Shown: positions 52,625 to 61,758, numbered from the stretch's first letter. The stretch is DNA of 64,000 bases from Thermoanaerobaculia bacterium (GCA_017883235.1 JADGNY010000003.1:62001-126000), one strand, 5' to 3'. Notes: generated from the letters alone by a model not told the origin. Made by a program: numbers and translations.

Positions 52625-52881
52625 GCTCGCGAGGGTCGAAACGAAAGCTCACGTGCATCAAAACGAAGCCTCGCGGGGGTCGAAACGATGCTCGCGTACA
52701 TCAAAACGAGGCCTCTCGATGGTCGAAACGATGCTCGCGAGGATCGAAATGAAGCTCTCGAGGGTCGAAAACGATGCTCGAGAGGGTCGAAATGAAGCTT
52801 GCGATGGTCGAAGACGTTGCTCCCGAGGATCGAAATGATGCTCGCGTACATCGAAACGAAGCTCGCGAGGGCGGGCGAGCT
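52625..52881. repeat. Tandem repeat array B: about 12 copies of a 21/22-base unit
   Basis: Head-to-tail copies of GCTCGCGAGGGTCGAAACG plus two or three bases, with variants (GCTCGCGTACATC, GCTCTCGAGGGTCG, GCTTGCGATGGTCG). Unit lengths of 21 and 22 mostly alternate, so the frame shifts and it is not coding. It aligns with the unit of array A at 22407, which shares GCTCG(T/C)GAG, GGTC and AACGA. Read in one frame the units give LARVETK-like heptads. It lies between the SufR-like gene and a broken aldehyde dehydrogenase. Confidence 0.88.
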
Positions 52882-52903
52882 GCAGCATCGATCTCTCTAC
52901 GCG

Positions 52904-53023
52904 ACCCACACCGTCTTCACATTCACGAACTCGCGAATCCCGTATGCCCCCAACTCCCGCCCGAAGCCGGAGCGTTTCGTACCGCCGAATCCAACGGATC
53001 GCCGACCCTCAGCGACTCCATCG
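52904..53023 (-). pseudogene. Aldehyde dehydrogenase remnant, copy of parts of the gene at 53662
   Basis: 52904 to about 52990 repeats the C-terminal end of the intact aldehyde dehydrogenase (from about 53669) with few differences, including the reading TVWVG end region and the [12 protein letters not shown] coding segment. It then jumps to a block ending GCCGACC-CTCAGCGACTCC that matches about 54131-54163 of the same gene, skipping several hundred bases. The fragment has no start and is clearly non-functional. A toxin-antitoxin pair separates it from the intact gene. Confidence 0.75.
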
Positions 53024-53033
53024 TCCAGTGCAG

Positions 53034-53339
53034 CTACTCCGAACGAGCCTGGAGCCGATCCGCCCAATATGTCGGCCGCCTGCTTTGATGCGCCACGGCA
53101 AGGATGAAAAGCTCGTTCTCATCCACGACGTACATGAGACTGTAGGGAAAGCGGACAAGGAGTTTCGCCCGCACACCAAGATCGACGATAGGCGCGATCT
53201 CGGGATACTCCTCGATGTTGCGCGTTGCCGATTTCACTTCCGCGAGGAAGCGGTCGCCCAATCCGAGGGCTTTACCGTCATAGTAGGCAACCGCTTCCGT
53301 GAGCTCCGCATCGGCGGCGTCGTGGAAGCGAGATTTCAT
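53034..53339 (-). CDS. RelE/ParE-type toxin
   Basis: 101 residues. ParE/RelE fold features: [19 protein letters not shown] at the start, [22 protein letters not shown] in the middle and [27 protein letters not shown] at the end, the canonical C-terminal strand-loop with basic residues. RelE toxins cut mRNA at the ribosome and ParE toxins target gyrase; which applies cannot be told by eye. The start overlaps the antitoxin stop by four bases, the usual arrangement with the antitoxin first. Confidence 0.88.
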   Translation of the reverse strand: MKSRFHDAADAELTEAVAYYDGKALGLGDRFLAEVKSATRNIEEYPEIAPIVDLGVRAKLLVRFPYSLMYVVDENELFILAVAHQSRRPTYWADRLQARSE

Positions 53340-53569
53340 CTACGCAGCCGCCCGTCCAATCTCGCGAAAAGCTCCTCGGAGGTGATGGATCTCGAAGTTC
53401 CTGCCTTCAACTGTTGGTAGCGACGCGCAGCCTCGTCTACCCACAAACGCTCGTATTCCTCCGGAGCTAAATCGTCGAGACTGTCGAGTAGGCGCTTCGC
53501 CAGCGCGGCACGCGATTCGAGGCTCAGGCCCAACGCTTCCGATGCCAGATCTTCCAACGTGCGTTCCAT
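53336..53569 (-). CDS. Antitoxin, addiction-module component
   Basis: 77 residues from the ATG at 53569; the longer open frame upstream is rejected. The sequence LEDLASEALGLSLESRAALAKRLLDSL followed by ERLWVDEAARRYQQLKAGTS matches the putative addiction module component family paired with RelE/ParE toxins. The C terminus (ITSEELFARLDGRL) is the probable toxin-wrapping segment. It is the upstream partner of the toxin gene and presumably represses the pair's promoter. Confidence 0.85.
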   Translation of the reverse strand: MERTLEDLASEALGLSLESRAALAKRLLDSLDDLAPEEYERLWVDEAARRYQQLKAGTSRSITSEELFARLDGRLRR

Positions 53570-53661
53570 GCGTAAGGATCTTACAGCGATCAGCGCCTTG
53601 CCAGGAAGGTCAGGCCCGCGCAAGCGCGCCACCGCGAGCTTTGTCGTAACGCATGTTGGCG

Positions 53662-55017
53662 TTATCCCACCCACACCGTTTTCACATTCACGAACTCGCG
53701 AATCCCGTATGCCCCCAACTCCCGCCCAAACCCTGAGTGCTTCGTGCCCCCGAACGGGACGCGCGGGTCGGAGGCGACCATGGCATTGATGAAGACCTGG
53801 CCGGTTTCGATGCCGTCGATGAAGCGGTCGGCTTCGGCTCGGTCGTTCGTCCAGACCGAGGCGCCGAGGCCGAAGGGGGTGTCGTTCGCGACGGCGATGG
53901 CTTCGTCGACATCCTTCACGCGGAAGAGCGACGCAACCGGGCCGAATGTCTCCTCATGCGCGGCCGGTGCGTGCGGCGGAATGCGCGCGAGTACCGTCGG
54001 CGCGTAGTAGTTGCCGTCGCGTCTGCCGCCGGTCAGCAATTGCGCGCCGGCGGCCACTGAGTCGCGCACCTGTTTCTCGATGTCGCTGGCGATCCGCGGG
54101 GTCGCCAGCGGGCCGACATCGGTCGACTCATCCATCGGATCGCCGACCTTCAGCGCCTCCATCGCCGCCACGAAGCGTTTCTCGAAGACGTCACCGATCG
54201 ATTCGTGGACGATGAAGCGTTTCGCCGCGATGCATGACTGGCCGTTGTTGACGATTCGGGCCTTGACCGCCGTTGTCACGGCGTCGTCGAGCGATGCCGA
54301 CGGCATGACGATGAACGGATCGCTGCCGCCCAGCTCGAGGACGGCCTTCTTGATGTGCTTCGCGGCGATCGATGCCACGCTTGCGCCGGCCGGCTCGCTG
54401 CCGGTCAGCGTCACCGCCTTCACCCGCGGGTCGGCGATGACGCGCTCGACCTGCTCGGAGCCGATCAGCAGCGTCTGGAACTCATGATCGGCGAAACCGG
54501 CATCGCGAAAGACTTCCTCGATCGCCAGGGCGCATTGCGGCACATTCGAGGCGTGCTTGAGCAGCGCCACATTGCCGGCCATCAACGCCGGCGCGGCGAA
54601 GCGGAAGACCTGCCAGAAGGGAAAGTTCCATGGCATCACGGCCAGAATCGTCCCCATCGGCTCGTAGCGGATGAATGTCTCCTGTGCCTCGGTTTTCACA
54701 TGCTCATCGGCCAGGTAACCCTCGGCATGCTCGGCGTAGTAGCGGCAGGTGCTGGCGCACTTCGCGACCTCGGCGACGGCGGCTTTGACCGGCTTGCCCA
54801 TCTCCATCGTGATGAGCCGTCCAAGCTCGCCCTGCCGTTTTTCCAGGATCTCCGCGGTCTTCTGCATCCGAATCCCGCGCTCACGAAAACCACGCGCACG
54901 GTTTACACGCAGAGCACGCTCGGAGCGGGCAATTGCCGCATCGATCGCGGCATCATGCAGCGCTTCGAAAGTCCTGAGCACCTCGCCAGTCGCCGGATTC
55001 ACTGATGCAATCGCCAT
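53662..55017 (-). CDS. NAD-dependent aldehyde dehydrogenase, succinate-semialdehyde type
   Basis: 451 residues, a short form of the gabD/sad group. Signatures are MPWNFPFWQVFRFAAPALMAGN, LLKHASNVPQ, TLTGSEPAGASVA, the catalytic Glu in VLELGGSDPF, and the active Cys in IVNNGQSCIAAKRF. The C-terminal [14 protein letters not shown] is typical. It oxidises an aldehyde, probably succinate semialdehyde, with NAD(P). A partial duplicate lies at 52904 beyond the toxin-antitoxin pair. It diverges from the TonB receptor gene. Confidence 0.9.
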   Translation of the reverse strand: MAIASVNPATGEVLRTFEALHDAAIDAAIARSERALRVNRARGFRERGIRMQKTAEILEKRQGELGRLITMEMGKPVKAAVAEVAKCASTCRYYAEHAEGYLADEHVKTEAQETFIRYEPMGTILAVMPWNFPFWQVFRFAAPALMAGNVALLKHASNVPQCALAIEEVFRDAGFADHEFQTLLIGSEQVERVIADPRVKAVTLTGSEPAGASVASIAAKHIKKAVLELGGSDPFIVMPSASLDDAVTTAVKARIVNNGQSCIAAKRFIVHESIGDVFEKRFVAAMEALKVGDPMDESTDVGPLATPRIASDIEKQVRDSVAAGAQLLTGGRRDGNYYAPTVLARIPPHAPAAHEETFGPVASLFRVKDVDEAIAVANDTPFGLGASVWTNDRAEADRFIDGIETGQVFINAMVASDPRVPFGGTKHSGFGRELGAYGIREFVNVKTVWVG

Positions 55018-55093
55018 CGTCGAAAACCTCTGTTATCCTCCGCTCATTCGTCCTGGATTGCAGTTCCAATCAACCCTCATGCAAGGAGTCTCC

Positions 55094-58087
55094 ATGAGAC
55101 ACGCGAAGCATATGCGCTTCCTGTTTGCGATAGCTCTGCTCATCGCCATCGTGCCGTTTTCCGCGTTCGCGCAAAGCAGTAATGGTTTCATCTCGGGCAC
55201 CGTGACCGATGCCTCCGGCGGCGCCTTGCCGGGCGTCACCATCACCGCTCTCAACACGGCCACCGGCCTTTCGCGCACCGCGGTGTCGACTTCGGCCGGA
55301 CACTACGACATCCCGCTGCTGCCGCCGGGCGTCTACTCGGTGTCGAGCGAGCTGTCGGGCTTCCAGCCGGTCAAGTACGGCCGGATCGTCGTCAACGTCG
55401 GCAGCGATTCGGCGGTCAACTTCTCGCTGAAGCAGGGCGTGAGCGAAACGGTCACGGTCACGGCCGCGGCACCGCTCGTCGACACCACCCGTTCCGAGGT
55501 CAGCTCGGTGGTCAATGAGAAAGCGATCGACAACCTGCCGACGAACGGCCGCAACTTCATCGACTTCGTTCTGACCACCCCCGGCGTCGTGCGCGACGTC
55601 CGGCTCGGGGATATCAGCTTCGCCGGCCAGCGCGGCACGCTCAATTCGCTCGTCATCGACGGCGCGAACAACGACAACACCTTCTTCGGCCAGGCACTCG
55701 GACGCACCGGCTCGGGCCGTGCACCGTATCAGTTCTCGCAGGACGCGGTGAAGGAGTTCCAGGTCAACACCAACTCCTACTCGGCCGAGTACGGCCGCGC
55801 CGGCGGCGCCGTCATCAACGTGGTCACCAAGTCGGGCACGAACGAGTTCCACGGCACGGCCTTCGACTTCCTTCGCGACCGCCGCTACAACGCCAACGAC
55901 TTCATCAACACCATTCAGACGCCGCCGCGCGCGAAGGGGCCGTACCACTTCGATCAATACGGCTTCAGCGTCGGCGGTCCGATCGTGCAGGAGAAGCATT
56001 TCTTCTTCGCCAACTACGACGGCCAACGCAACTCCATCGACAACCCGATCCTCCTCGGCGTCGCCGCGGCGCAGGTACCGGCCGACCCGGCATCGCAAGC
56101 CGGTTTTCAGAAAGTCCTGGCACAGGCCGGCACCTATCAGAAGACACAGAACCAGGACGTCTTTCTGCTCAAGACCGACCACGAGCTCTTCAAGAACGAT
56201 CACCTCTCGTTGCGTTACAACCGGCAGCGGTTCACCGGCGGCAATTTCGAGAATGGCAACTCCTCGAACGCTCTTGGGCACACGGGTGATTCGCTCGTTC
56301 AAACCGACACGCTTTCCTTCTCGAATTCGACGATCCTGACCAGCTCACTCTTCAACGAAGTGCGCGGGCAGTACGCGAAAGACAGCGAGCCGGGCAAGGC
56401 CAACAGCGCCGATCCGGAAGCGCAGATCAACCAGAACTCGATCCGCGTGCTCAACATCGGACGCAACACGTTCAGCCCACGCGAGACGACCATCAAGCGC
56501 CACCAGATCGCCGACACGCTGACCGACGTCATGGGCAGCCACGCCGTGAAGGCCGGGTTCGACGTCAACCAGGACAAGATCCTCAACTTCTTCCCGGGCA
56601 ACTTCTTCGGGTCGTATGTGTTCAACAGCCTGGCCGACTTCCAGAACGGGATCGCCGCCAGCTACCTTCAGGCTTTTGCCGGCCCGGGCACGTCGGGAGC
56701 GACCACCCATCCCGACATGACCGAGTACGCCGCCTTCGTTCACGACGAATGGCAGGCGCGTCCGACGCTGACGATCAACGCCGGTCTTCGCTACGATTTC
56801 CAGAAGATCGCGCAGCCGTCGGTGGAGAATCCTGACGCGCAGCTCCTGGCCGCGGGACTCAATACGAACAAGGTCCCTGAGGATCACAACAACATCGCGC
56901 CGCGCCTCGGATTTGCCTGGACGCCGAACACGGCCGACCGTACCGTCGTCCGCGGCGGCTACGGCATCTTCTACGGCCGCACGCCGGCCATCATGATCGG
57001 CACCGCGCACTCGAACAACGGCATCAACGTGCAGACGCTCAACTTCACCGGCGCGCTGATTCCGACCTATCCGAACATCTACAATTCGATCCCGACCGGT
57101 GTCACGCTGCCGAAGCCGACGATCTTCGTCTTCGCTCCGAACTTCCAGAATCCGAAAGTGCAGCAGGCCAGTCTCGGTGTCGAGCGCGCCCTGAGCGATG
57201 ACTTCGCCTTCTCGGTCACGTACCAGTACGTGAAGGGCTCCGACCTTCCGCGCACGATCGACATCAACGTCTCCAATCCCACCACTGTCACGGTCCCCGT
57301 CTTCAGCGCGTTGACCGGGACACAGCTTGGAACGACGAGCTTCACCCGCTACACAGGCCATCCATTCACGAACTTCGCGCGCATCCTCGAGTTCCAATCG
57401 AGCGCCAACTCGCTGTACCACGGCGTGACCTTCGACCTGCAGAAGCGCTTCTCCAACAACTGGCAGATGCGCGTGGCCTACACGTACTCGAAGGTCAAAG
57501 ACGACCGGCCGGACGCCACCGCCGTCGTACCGGGCACCGACGATCCGAAGTACGCGCAGGACCCGCTCAACCTCCACGGCGATTGGGCGCCGGGCGACAA
57601 CGATGTCCCCCATCGTGTCGTTCTCAGCGGCGTCTGGAGCCTCGATTCGTACTCCTCGAAGATGGAGGGTATGAGCCGCGCCCTCCTCGGTGGCTGGACG
57701 ATCAGCGGTATCGCTTCCTACCAGTCGGGCCAGCCCTACAGCGCCGTGACGAACGCCGATCTGAACAACGACGGCAATACGCGCAACGACCGCGGGCCCG
57801 GCTTTCCGCGCAACTCGTTCCGCCTGCCGAGCCAGTTCTCGATCGATCCGCGCGTGACGAAAGACATCGGTCTTTACGCCGGCGCCCGTATGCAGCTCAT
57901 CGCCGAGGCCTTCAACCTTCTCAACCGCAGCAACGTCAACGGCGTCCGCACCACGCTCTACGCCGTGACCAGCACCGCCGGCGTCCCCACGAAGGTCACG
58001 CTCCAGAACAACGTGAATCCCTTCGGCCAGCCGACCTCATCGTTCGGCCCGCGCATCCTCCAGTTCGCGGCCAAGGTCACGTTCTAA
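55094..58087 (+). CDS. TonB-dependent receptor with carboxypeptidase-like domain (Oar type)
   Basis: 997 residues from the ATG at 55094, preceded by AAGGAG. A signal peptide (FLFAIALLIAIVPFSAFAQ) is followed by an N-terminal carboxypeptidase regulatory-like Ig domain (ISGTVTDASGGALPGVTITA, PLLPPGVYSV). Then come a TonB plug (NLPTNGRNFIDFVLTTPGV, QFSQDAVKEFQVNTNSYSAEYGRAGGAVINVVTKSGTNEFHG) and an outer-membrane beta-barrel ending QFAAKVTF with a terminal Phe. This architecture is expanded in Acidobacteriota and Myxococcota; substrates are usually glycans or peptides. It stands alone with a terminator just downstream. Confidence 0.93.
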   Translation: MRHAKHMRFLFAIALLIAIVPFSAFAQSSNGFISGTVTDASGGALPGVTITALNTATGLSRTAVSTSAGHYDIPLLPPGVYSVSSELSGFQPVKYGRIVVNVGSDSAVNFSLKQGVSETVTVTAAAPLVDTTRSEVSSVVNEKAIDNLPTNGRNFIDFVLTTPGVVRDVRLGDISFAGQRGTLNSLVIDGANNDNTFFGQALGRTGSGRAPYQFSQDAVKEFQVNTNSYSAEYGRAGGAVINVVTKSGTNEFHGTAFDFLRDRRYNANDFINTIQTPPRAKGPYHFDQYGFSVGGPIVQEKHFFFANYDGQRNSIDNPILLGVAAAQVPADPASQAGFQKVLAQAGTYQKTQNQDVFLLKTDHELFKNDHLSLRYNRQRFTGGNFENGNSSNALGHTGDSLVQTDTLSFSNSTILTSSLFNEVRGQYAKDSEPGKANSADPEAQINQNSIRVLNIGRNTFSPRETTIKRHQIADTLTDVMGSHAVKAGFDVNQDKILNFFPGNFFGSYVFNSLADFQNGIAASYLQAFAGPGTSGATTHPDMTEYAAFVHDEWQARPTLTINAGLRYDFQKIAQPSVENPDAQLLAAGLNTNKVPEDHNNIAPRLGFAWTPNTADRTVVRGGYGIFYGRTPAIMIGTAHSNNGINVQTLNFTGALIPTYPNIYNSIPTGVTLPKPTIFVFAPNFQNPKVQQASLGVERALSDDFAFSVTYQYVKGSDLPRTIDINVSNPTTVTVPVFSALTGTQLGTTSFTRYTGHPFTNFARILEFQSSANSLYHGVTFDLQKRFSNNWQMRVAYTYSKVKDDRPDATAVVPGTDDPKYAQDPLNLHGDWAPGDNDVPHRVVLSGVWSLDSYSSKMEGMSRALLGGWTISGIASYQSGQPYSAVTNADLNNDGNTRNDRGPGFPRNSFRLPSQFSIDPRVTKDIGLYAGARMQLIAEAFNLLNRSNVNGVRTTLYAVTSTAGVPTKVTLQNNVNPFGQPTSSFGPRILQFAAKVTF

Positions 58088-58111
58088 GACGACCTCTCAC
58101 CATTGATTCAA

Positions 58112-58140
58112 GGCCGCCGGTTTTCGGCGGCCTTTTTTTT
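58112..58140 (+). terminator. Intrinsic terminator after the TonB receptor
   Basis: GGCCGCC (58112-58118) pairs with GGCGGCC (58126-58132), with an eight-T run at 58133-58140. It lies 25 bases after the receptor stop and before the exporter operon. Confidence 0.95.
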
Positions 58141-58171
58141 CGTGTCATCCTTCGCGCGTACGGAGGTACTC

Positions 58172-59137
58172 GTGCCCGCAGAAAAGAAAGGTCTGCTTCG
58201 GATCGTGCTGATCGTGATCGTCGTCGCGATCGCCGGAGCAGCCGCGCTGCTCTACTTCTACGAATCGCGCAAGCCGCAGGAGATCGTCCTCAGCGGAACC
58301 CTCGAGGCGCGGACGGTCAATGTCGGATCGCTCGTCGGCGGCCGGGTATCGAAGGCGCTCATCGATGAAGGGGTGCACGTCGACACCGGGCAGTTGCTGG
58401 TAAGTCTCGAGACCGAAACGATCGACAGGCAGATCAACGAACAGCGTGCCGCCATCGCCGCCTCCAAGGCAGCGCAGGCGAAGGCGATCGCCGGACCACG
58501 GCCGGAGGAGATCGCCAAAGCAGCGGCGATTGCCAGCAACGACGAGGTCGATCGACGCCGCTGGGAGCGTCTCTACCGCGAAGGCATCGTGGCGAAAGAG
58601 ATGGCCGAGGATGCCGCGACCAAGTCGAAGACGTCGGCTGACGATCTCCGCATCCTGCAAAAGGGAACGCGCAAGGAAGATATCGATGCCGCCCGCGCCG
58701 AGGTCGAAGCACAGCAGCGGCGGCTCGACACCCTGATGAAACAGCGCGCCGAGACCGACGTCGTCTCGACCGTCGGCGGCGTCGTGCAGTCGTTCGGCCT
58801 GCGTCCGGGAGACATCGTCGCTCCGAATCAGACCGTCGCCGAGATCCTTGAATCGAGCCAGCTCTGGGTTCGCGTCTACGTCCCGGAAACGGAGCTCGGC
58901 CTCGTCGCCGTGGGTCAGCCGGTGCGCGTGCACATCGATACGTTTCCGAACGATTCGTTCGCCGGACACATCGCCTCGGTCAGCAACCAGGGGGAGTACA
59001 CCCCGCGCAATGTGCAAACGCGCGCGCAACGCGCCGAGGAGGTTTACGGCGTGAAAGTGCTCGTCGATCCGAATCCGAAACTGAAGGCAGGCATGGCCGC
59101 GTCGGTCGACCTCGGCGTGAAAGGGCGGCCGGATTGA
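58172..59137 (+). CDS. HlyD-family membrane-fusion protein of an ABC exporter
   Basis: 321 residues from a GTG at 58172 with CGGAGG upstream; the upstream open frame through the terminator is rejected. A single N-terminal helix (IVLIVIVVAIAGAAALLYF) anchors it in the inner membrane. Biotinyl/lipoyl-like halves are seen at GTLEARTVNVGSLVGGRVSKAL and VVSTVGGVVQSFGLRPGDIV, with a long coiled-coil hairpin between. It should bridge the ABC exporter to an outer-membrane channel. It starts a three-gene operon with four-base overlaps, similar to the ybhG-ybhFSR layout. Confidence 0.92.
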   Translation: MPAEKKGLLRIVLIVIVVAIAGAAALLYFYESRKPQEIVLSGTLEARTVNVGSLVGGRVSKALIDEGVHVDTGQLLVSLETETIDRQINEQRAAIAASKAAQAKAIAGPRPEEIAKAAAIASNDEVDRRRWERLYREGIVAKEMAEDAATKSKTSADDLRILQKGTRKEDIDAARAEVEAQQRRLDTLMKQRAETDVVSTVGGVVQSFGLRPGDIVAPNQTVAEILESSQLWVRVYVPETELGLVAVGQPVRVHIDTFPNDSFAGHIASVSNQGEYTPRNVQTRAQRAEEVYGVKVLVDPNPKLKAGMAASVDLGVKGRPD

Positions 59138-60099
59138 GCGACGACGCCGGCATCGACGTGCGGGGCGTCTCGAAAGACTTCGGAACGTTCCGGGCACTCG
59201 ACAACATCACGCTGCAGGTTCCACGCGGCGAGATCTTCGGACTCCTCGGCCCGAACGGCTCCGGCAAATCGACGCTGATCCGCATCCTGTGCGGCCTGTT
59301 GGTGCCGACCGAAGGGCACGCCACCGTCGATGGCTACGACGTCGAGAAAGAAGGAGAGCTCGTCCGACAGCACATCGGTTACGTCTCCCAGGCCTTCTCC
59401 CTCTACCGCGATCTCACCGTTCAGGAGAACCTCGACTTTTTCAGTGCCATTTACCGATTGAAAGGTGCCGAGAGGAAGGAACGGATCAACTGGGCGGTCA
59501 ACCTTACCCACATCGGCCCGTACCGCGACCGCCTCGCCGGCGCGCTCTCCGGCGGCTGGAAGCAGCGCCTCGCGCTCGCCGCCGCGCTCATGCATCAGCC
59601 GCGCGTCATCTTTCTCGACGAGCCGACCGCCGGCATCGATCCCGTGGCCCGCCGCGAACTGTGGGATCTTCTCTTCGAGCTTGCCGGCAGCGGCGTGACG
59701 ATGTTCGTGACCACGCATTACATGGACGAAGCGGAGCGTTGCGCCTCCGTGGCCTACCTCTACATGGCCCACCTCATCGTCGTCGGCCGCCCCGACGTGC
59801 TCAAAGAGTTGCCGGAGGTCACGCCCGAGGGAACCCGGCGCGTCGAGGCAGTCTCGAGCGAAGGGGTGGCGCGGCTGATGACCAGCGCGCGCACGCTGCC
59901 GTACGTCCGGGCCGCCACCATCTTCGGAACGTCGCTGCATCTTCTGATCGACGATGGCGTCTCCAACGACAAGCTCAAAGGCGATCTGGAAGCCTTCCGC
60001 CTCGGCAACGTGGCGGTCAGTCCGATCGAGCCGTCGCTGGAAGACGTCTTCGTCCGCCTCACCGAAACGCGCGGCAAGGAAGTCGAGGCCTCGCTGTGA
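59134..60099 (+). CDS. ABC exporter ATP-binding protein (YbhF/CcmA-like)
   Basis: 321 residues from TTG at 59134, overlapping the previous stop by four bases. Walker A is GPNGSGKST, the Q-loop lies in GYVSQAFSLYRDL, the signature is LSGGWKQRLALA, Walker B is VIFLDEPTAGIDP, and the switch is FVTTHYMDEAERC. An additional C-terminal domain of about 85 residues (GTRRVEAVSSEGVARLM...LEDVFVRLTE) is typical of ABC-2 type exporters. It energises export with the permease encoded next, probably of drugs or a lipid-linked compound. The gene overlaps its successor by four bases. Confidence 0.92.
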   Translation: MSDDAGIDVRGVSKDFGTFRALDNITLQVPRGEIFGLLGPNGSGKSTLIRILCGLLVPTEGHATVDGYDVEKEGELVRQHIGYVSQAFSLYRDLTVQENLDFFSAIYRLKGAERKERINWAVNLTHIGPYRDRLAGALSGGWKQRLALAAALMHQPRVIFLDEPTAGIDPVARRELWDLLFELAGSGVTMFVTTHYMDEAERCASVAYLYMAHLIVVGRPDVLKELPEVTPEGTRRVEAVSSEGVARLMTSARTLPYVRAATIFGTSLHLLIDDGVSNDKLKGDLEAFRLGNVAVSPIEPSLEDVFVRLTETRGKEVEASL

Positions 60100-61196
60100 A
60101 CGGCTTCGCCGCGATGTTCCGCAAAGAGCTGACGCAGATGCTGCGCGACCGCGGCACGCTATTCTTCGCCATCGCCGTCCCTGTGTTCGAGCTGATCCTC
60201 TTCGGCGTCATCGACATGAACGCGAAGAACATCCCCACCGTCGTCTTCGATCAGAGCCGCTCGCAGGAGAGCCGGCGGCTGATCGAACAGTTTGGCAACA
60301 CCTCCTATCTGCGGGTGGTCACGCTCGTCAGCTCGCGGGCCGAATTGCAGCATCAGATCGTGGCCGGGCACGCGCAGGTGGCCATCGAGATTCCACCCGA
60401 CTACGCGCGCAACATCGCCGCGAGACGGCAGGCCGACGTCCTGATCATGATCGACGGCTCGGATTCCAGCATCGCCACGCAGGCGCTCTCCGCGGCCAAC
60501 GGCGTCATCCTCTCCAACTCGATCAACGCGCTGATGGAGAAGAGCGCGCAGCCGCTGATCGAAGCGCATCCGGTGATGATGTTCAACCCCGACATGCGCA
60601 GCGCCAACCTGCTCATCCCGGGCCTCATCTCCATCCTGCTGACGTTTTCCGGAACGATCCTCTCCTCGTTCGCCATCGTGAAGGAGCGCGAGCGCGGCAC
60701 GCTCGAGCAGCTCATGGTCACGCCGGTCTCGCCGCTCGCCGTCGTCATCGGCAAGCTGCTCCCCTACCTCGGCCTGGCGTACGTCCAACTGCTGATGATC
60801 CTTTTTCTCATGCGCGTCCTCTTCCTCGTTCCCATCCACGGCAGCCTGACGCTGCTGCTGGTCCTCTCGCCGGTCTACCTTCTCTCGCTGCTCTCCGCCG
60901 GCCTGCTCGTCTCCTCGCGCGCCAAAACGCAGATGGAAGCGATGCAGCGGTCGATGGGGATCATGCTGCCGTCCGTTCTCCTCTCCGGCTACATCTTCCC
61001 GATCGCGTCATTGCCGCTTCCGTTGCGCGTGGTGTCGTATCTGCTTCCCGCGACGCACTTCATCAGGATCGCAAGAGGGATCGTGATCCGAGGCGCCACG
61101 TTCTTCGATCTCTGGGAACCAGTGGCGGCGCTGCTGGTCATCTCCGCCGTGCTAATCGCCGCCAGCGCACGGGCATTTCAGAAAACCGTGACCTAG
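60096..61196 (+). CDS. ABC-2 type exporter permease (YbhS/YbhR-like)
   Basis: 366 residues, GTG start with a four-base overlap. One N-terminal helix (GTLFFAIAVPVFELILFGVI) is followed by a large periplasmic domain. Five further helices (LLIPGLISILLTFSGTILSSF, YLGLAYVQLLMILFLMRVLF, LTLLLVLSPVYLLSLLSAGL and others) follow, as in ABC2_membrane_3 permeases. The periplasmic insertion with QHQIVAGHAQVAIEIPPDY is normal for the group. E. coli has two such permeases, ybhS and ybhR, whereas only one is seen here, so it may act as a homodimer. Confidence 0.9.
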   Translation: MNGFAAMFRKELTQMLRDRGTLFFAIAVPVFELILFGVIDMNAKNIPTVVFDQSRSQESRRLIEQFGNTSYLRVVTLVSSRAELQHQIVAGHAQVAIEIPPDYARNIAARRQADVLIMIDGSDSSIATQALSAANGVILSNSINALMEKSAQPLIEAHPVMMFNPDMRSANLLIPGLISILLTFSGTILSSFAIVKERERGTLEQLMVTPVSPLAVVIGKLLPYLGLAYVQLLMILFLMRVLFLVPIHGSLTLLLVLSPVYLLSLLSAGLLVSSRAKTQMEAMQRSMGIMLPSVLLSGYIFPIASLPLPLRVVSYLLPATHFIRIARGIVIRGATFFDLWEPVAALLVISAVLIAASARAFQKTVT

Positions 61197-61208
61197 CCGG
61201 CAGGGACC

Positions 61209-61314
61209 AATGTGGCACAGACACTCTTGTCTGTGCCCCGGCCGCCGCAGTCTGAGGGCTTGCGATTTAAGTCGTGGCGAGAGCCGGCACAGACAAGAGT
61301 GTCGGTGCCACATT
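61209..61314. repeat. GGCACAGACAAGAGTGTC inverted repeat, copy 2
   Basis: Arms at 61209-61237 and 61286-61314 are complementary and match those at 49642 and 49712 almost exactly. It starts 12 bases after the permease stop and ends just before the DoxX gene. It can fold into a large hairpin with a 48-base loop. Confidence 0.92.
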
Positions 61315-61336
61315 GATGGCGATAAACTTGCGGATC

Positions 61337-61750
61337 ATGTTTGCGCTCAACCAATACACGATTCTCGCCTTGCGCATCCTCGCCGGCCTGATCTTCGTCT
61401 GGAGCGGCTTCGGCCACGCCCGCGATCCGGAGGGGAGCTCGAAAGACCTCGGACTGCCGAAGCCGATCGTTCTGCTCGTCGGCATCGTCGAGTTGCTGGC
61501 CGGACTCGGCATCGCCGGCGGCCTGCTGACCCGGCTCTCCGCGGTCGGACTGATGATCGTCATGCTCGGAGCCATGCATCGCAAAGCCCTCGTCTGGCAT
61601 TCGGGATTCTGGGGAAAGGGCTCGCAGGGCTGGCACTACGACCTGCTGCTCTTTCTCATCGCCCTTCTCGTTTTCGCCACGAATGGCGGCGAATGGACGA
61701 TCGACCGGCTGCTGTTCGGTGCACAGGCTGCAAGCTCGTACATTTTCTGA
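61337..61750 (+). CDS. DoxX family membrane protein
   Basis: 137 residues from the ATG at 61337; an ATG at 61316 is possible but overlaps a repeat, and neither has a clear ribosome binding site. Four membrane helices are visible (TILALRILAGLIFVWSG, IVLLVGIVELLAGLGIAGGL, AVGLMIVMLGAMHR, YDLLLFLIALLVFAT). The DoxX motif SGFGHARDP and a late WHYDLL are typical. DoxX proteins are poorly characterised membrane proteins linked to redox or thiol stress. Followed after 8 bases by the VOC gene. Confidence 0.85.
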   Translation: MFALNQYTILALRILAGLIFVWSGFGHARDPEGSSKDLGLPKPIVLLVGIVELLAGLGIAGGLLTRLSAVGLMIVMLGAMHRKALVWHSGFWGKGSQGWHYDLLLFLIALLVFATNGGEWTIDRLLFGAQAASSYIF

Positions 61751-61758
61751 GGGATCCG

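Noticed and set aside
52625-52881. Coding repeat protein in array B
   Set aside because: Mixed 21- and 22-base units shift the frame at nearly every second unit, so no frame stays open in a heptad pattern for long.
61316-61336. DoxX start at 61316
   Set aside because: It lies at the edge of the inverted repeat with no ribosome binding site; the family usually starts near MFALNQY. It cannot be fully excluded.
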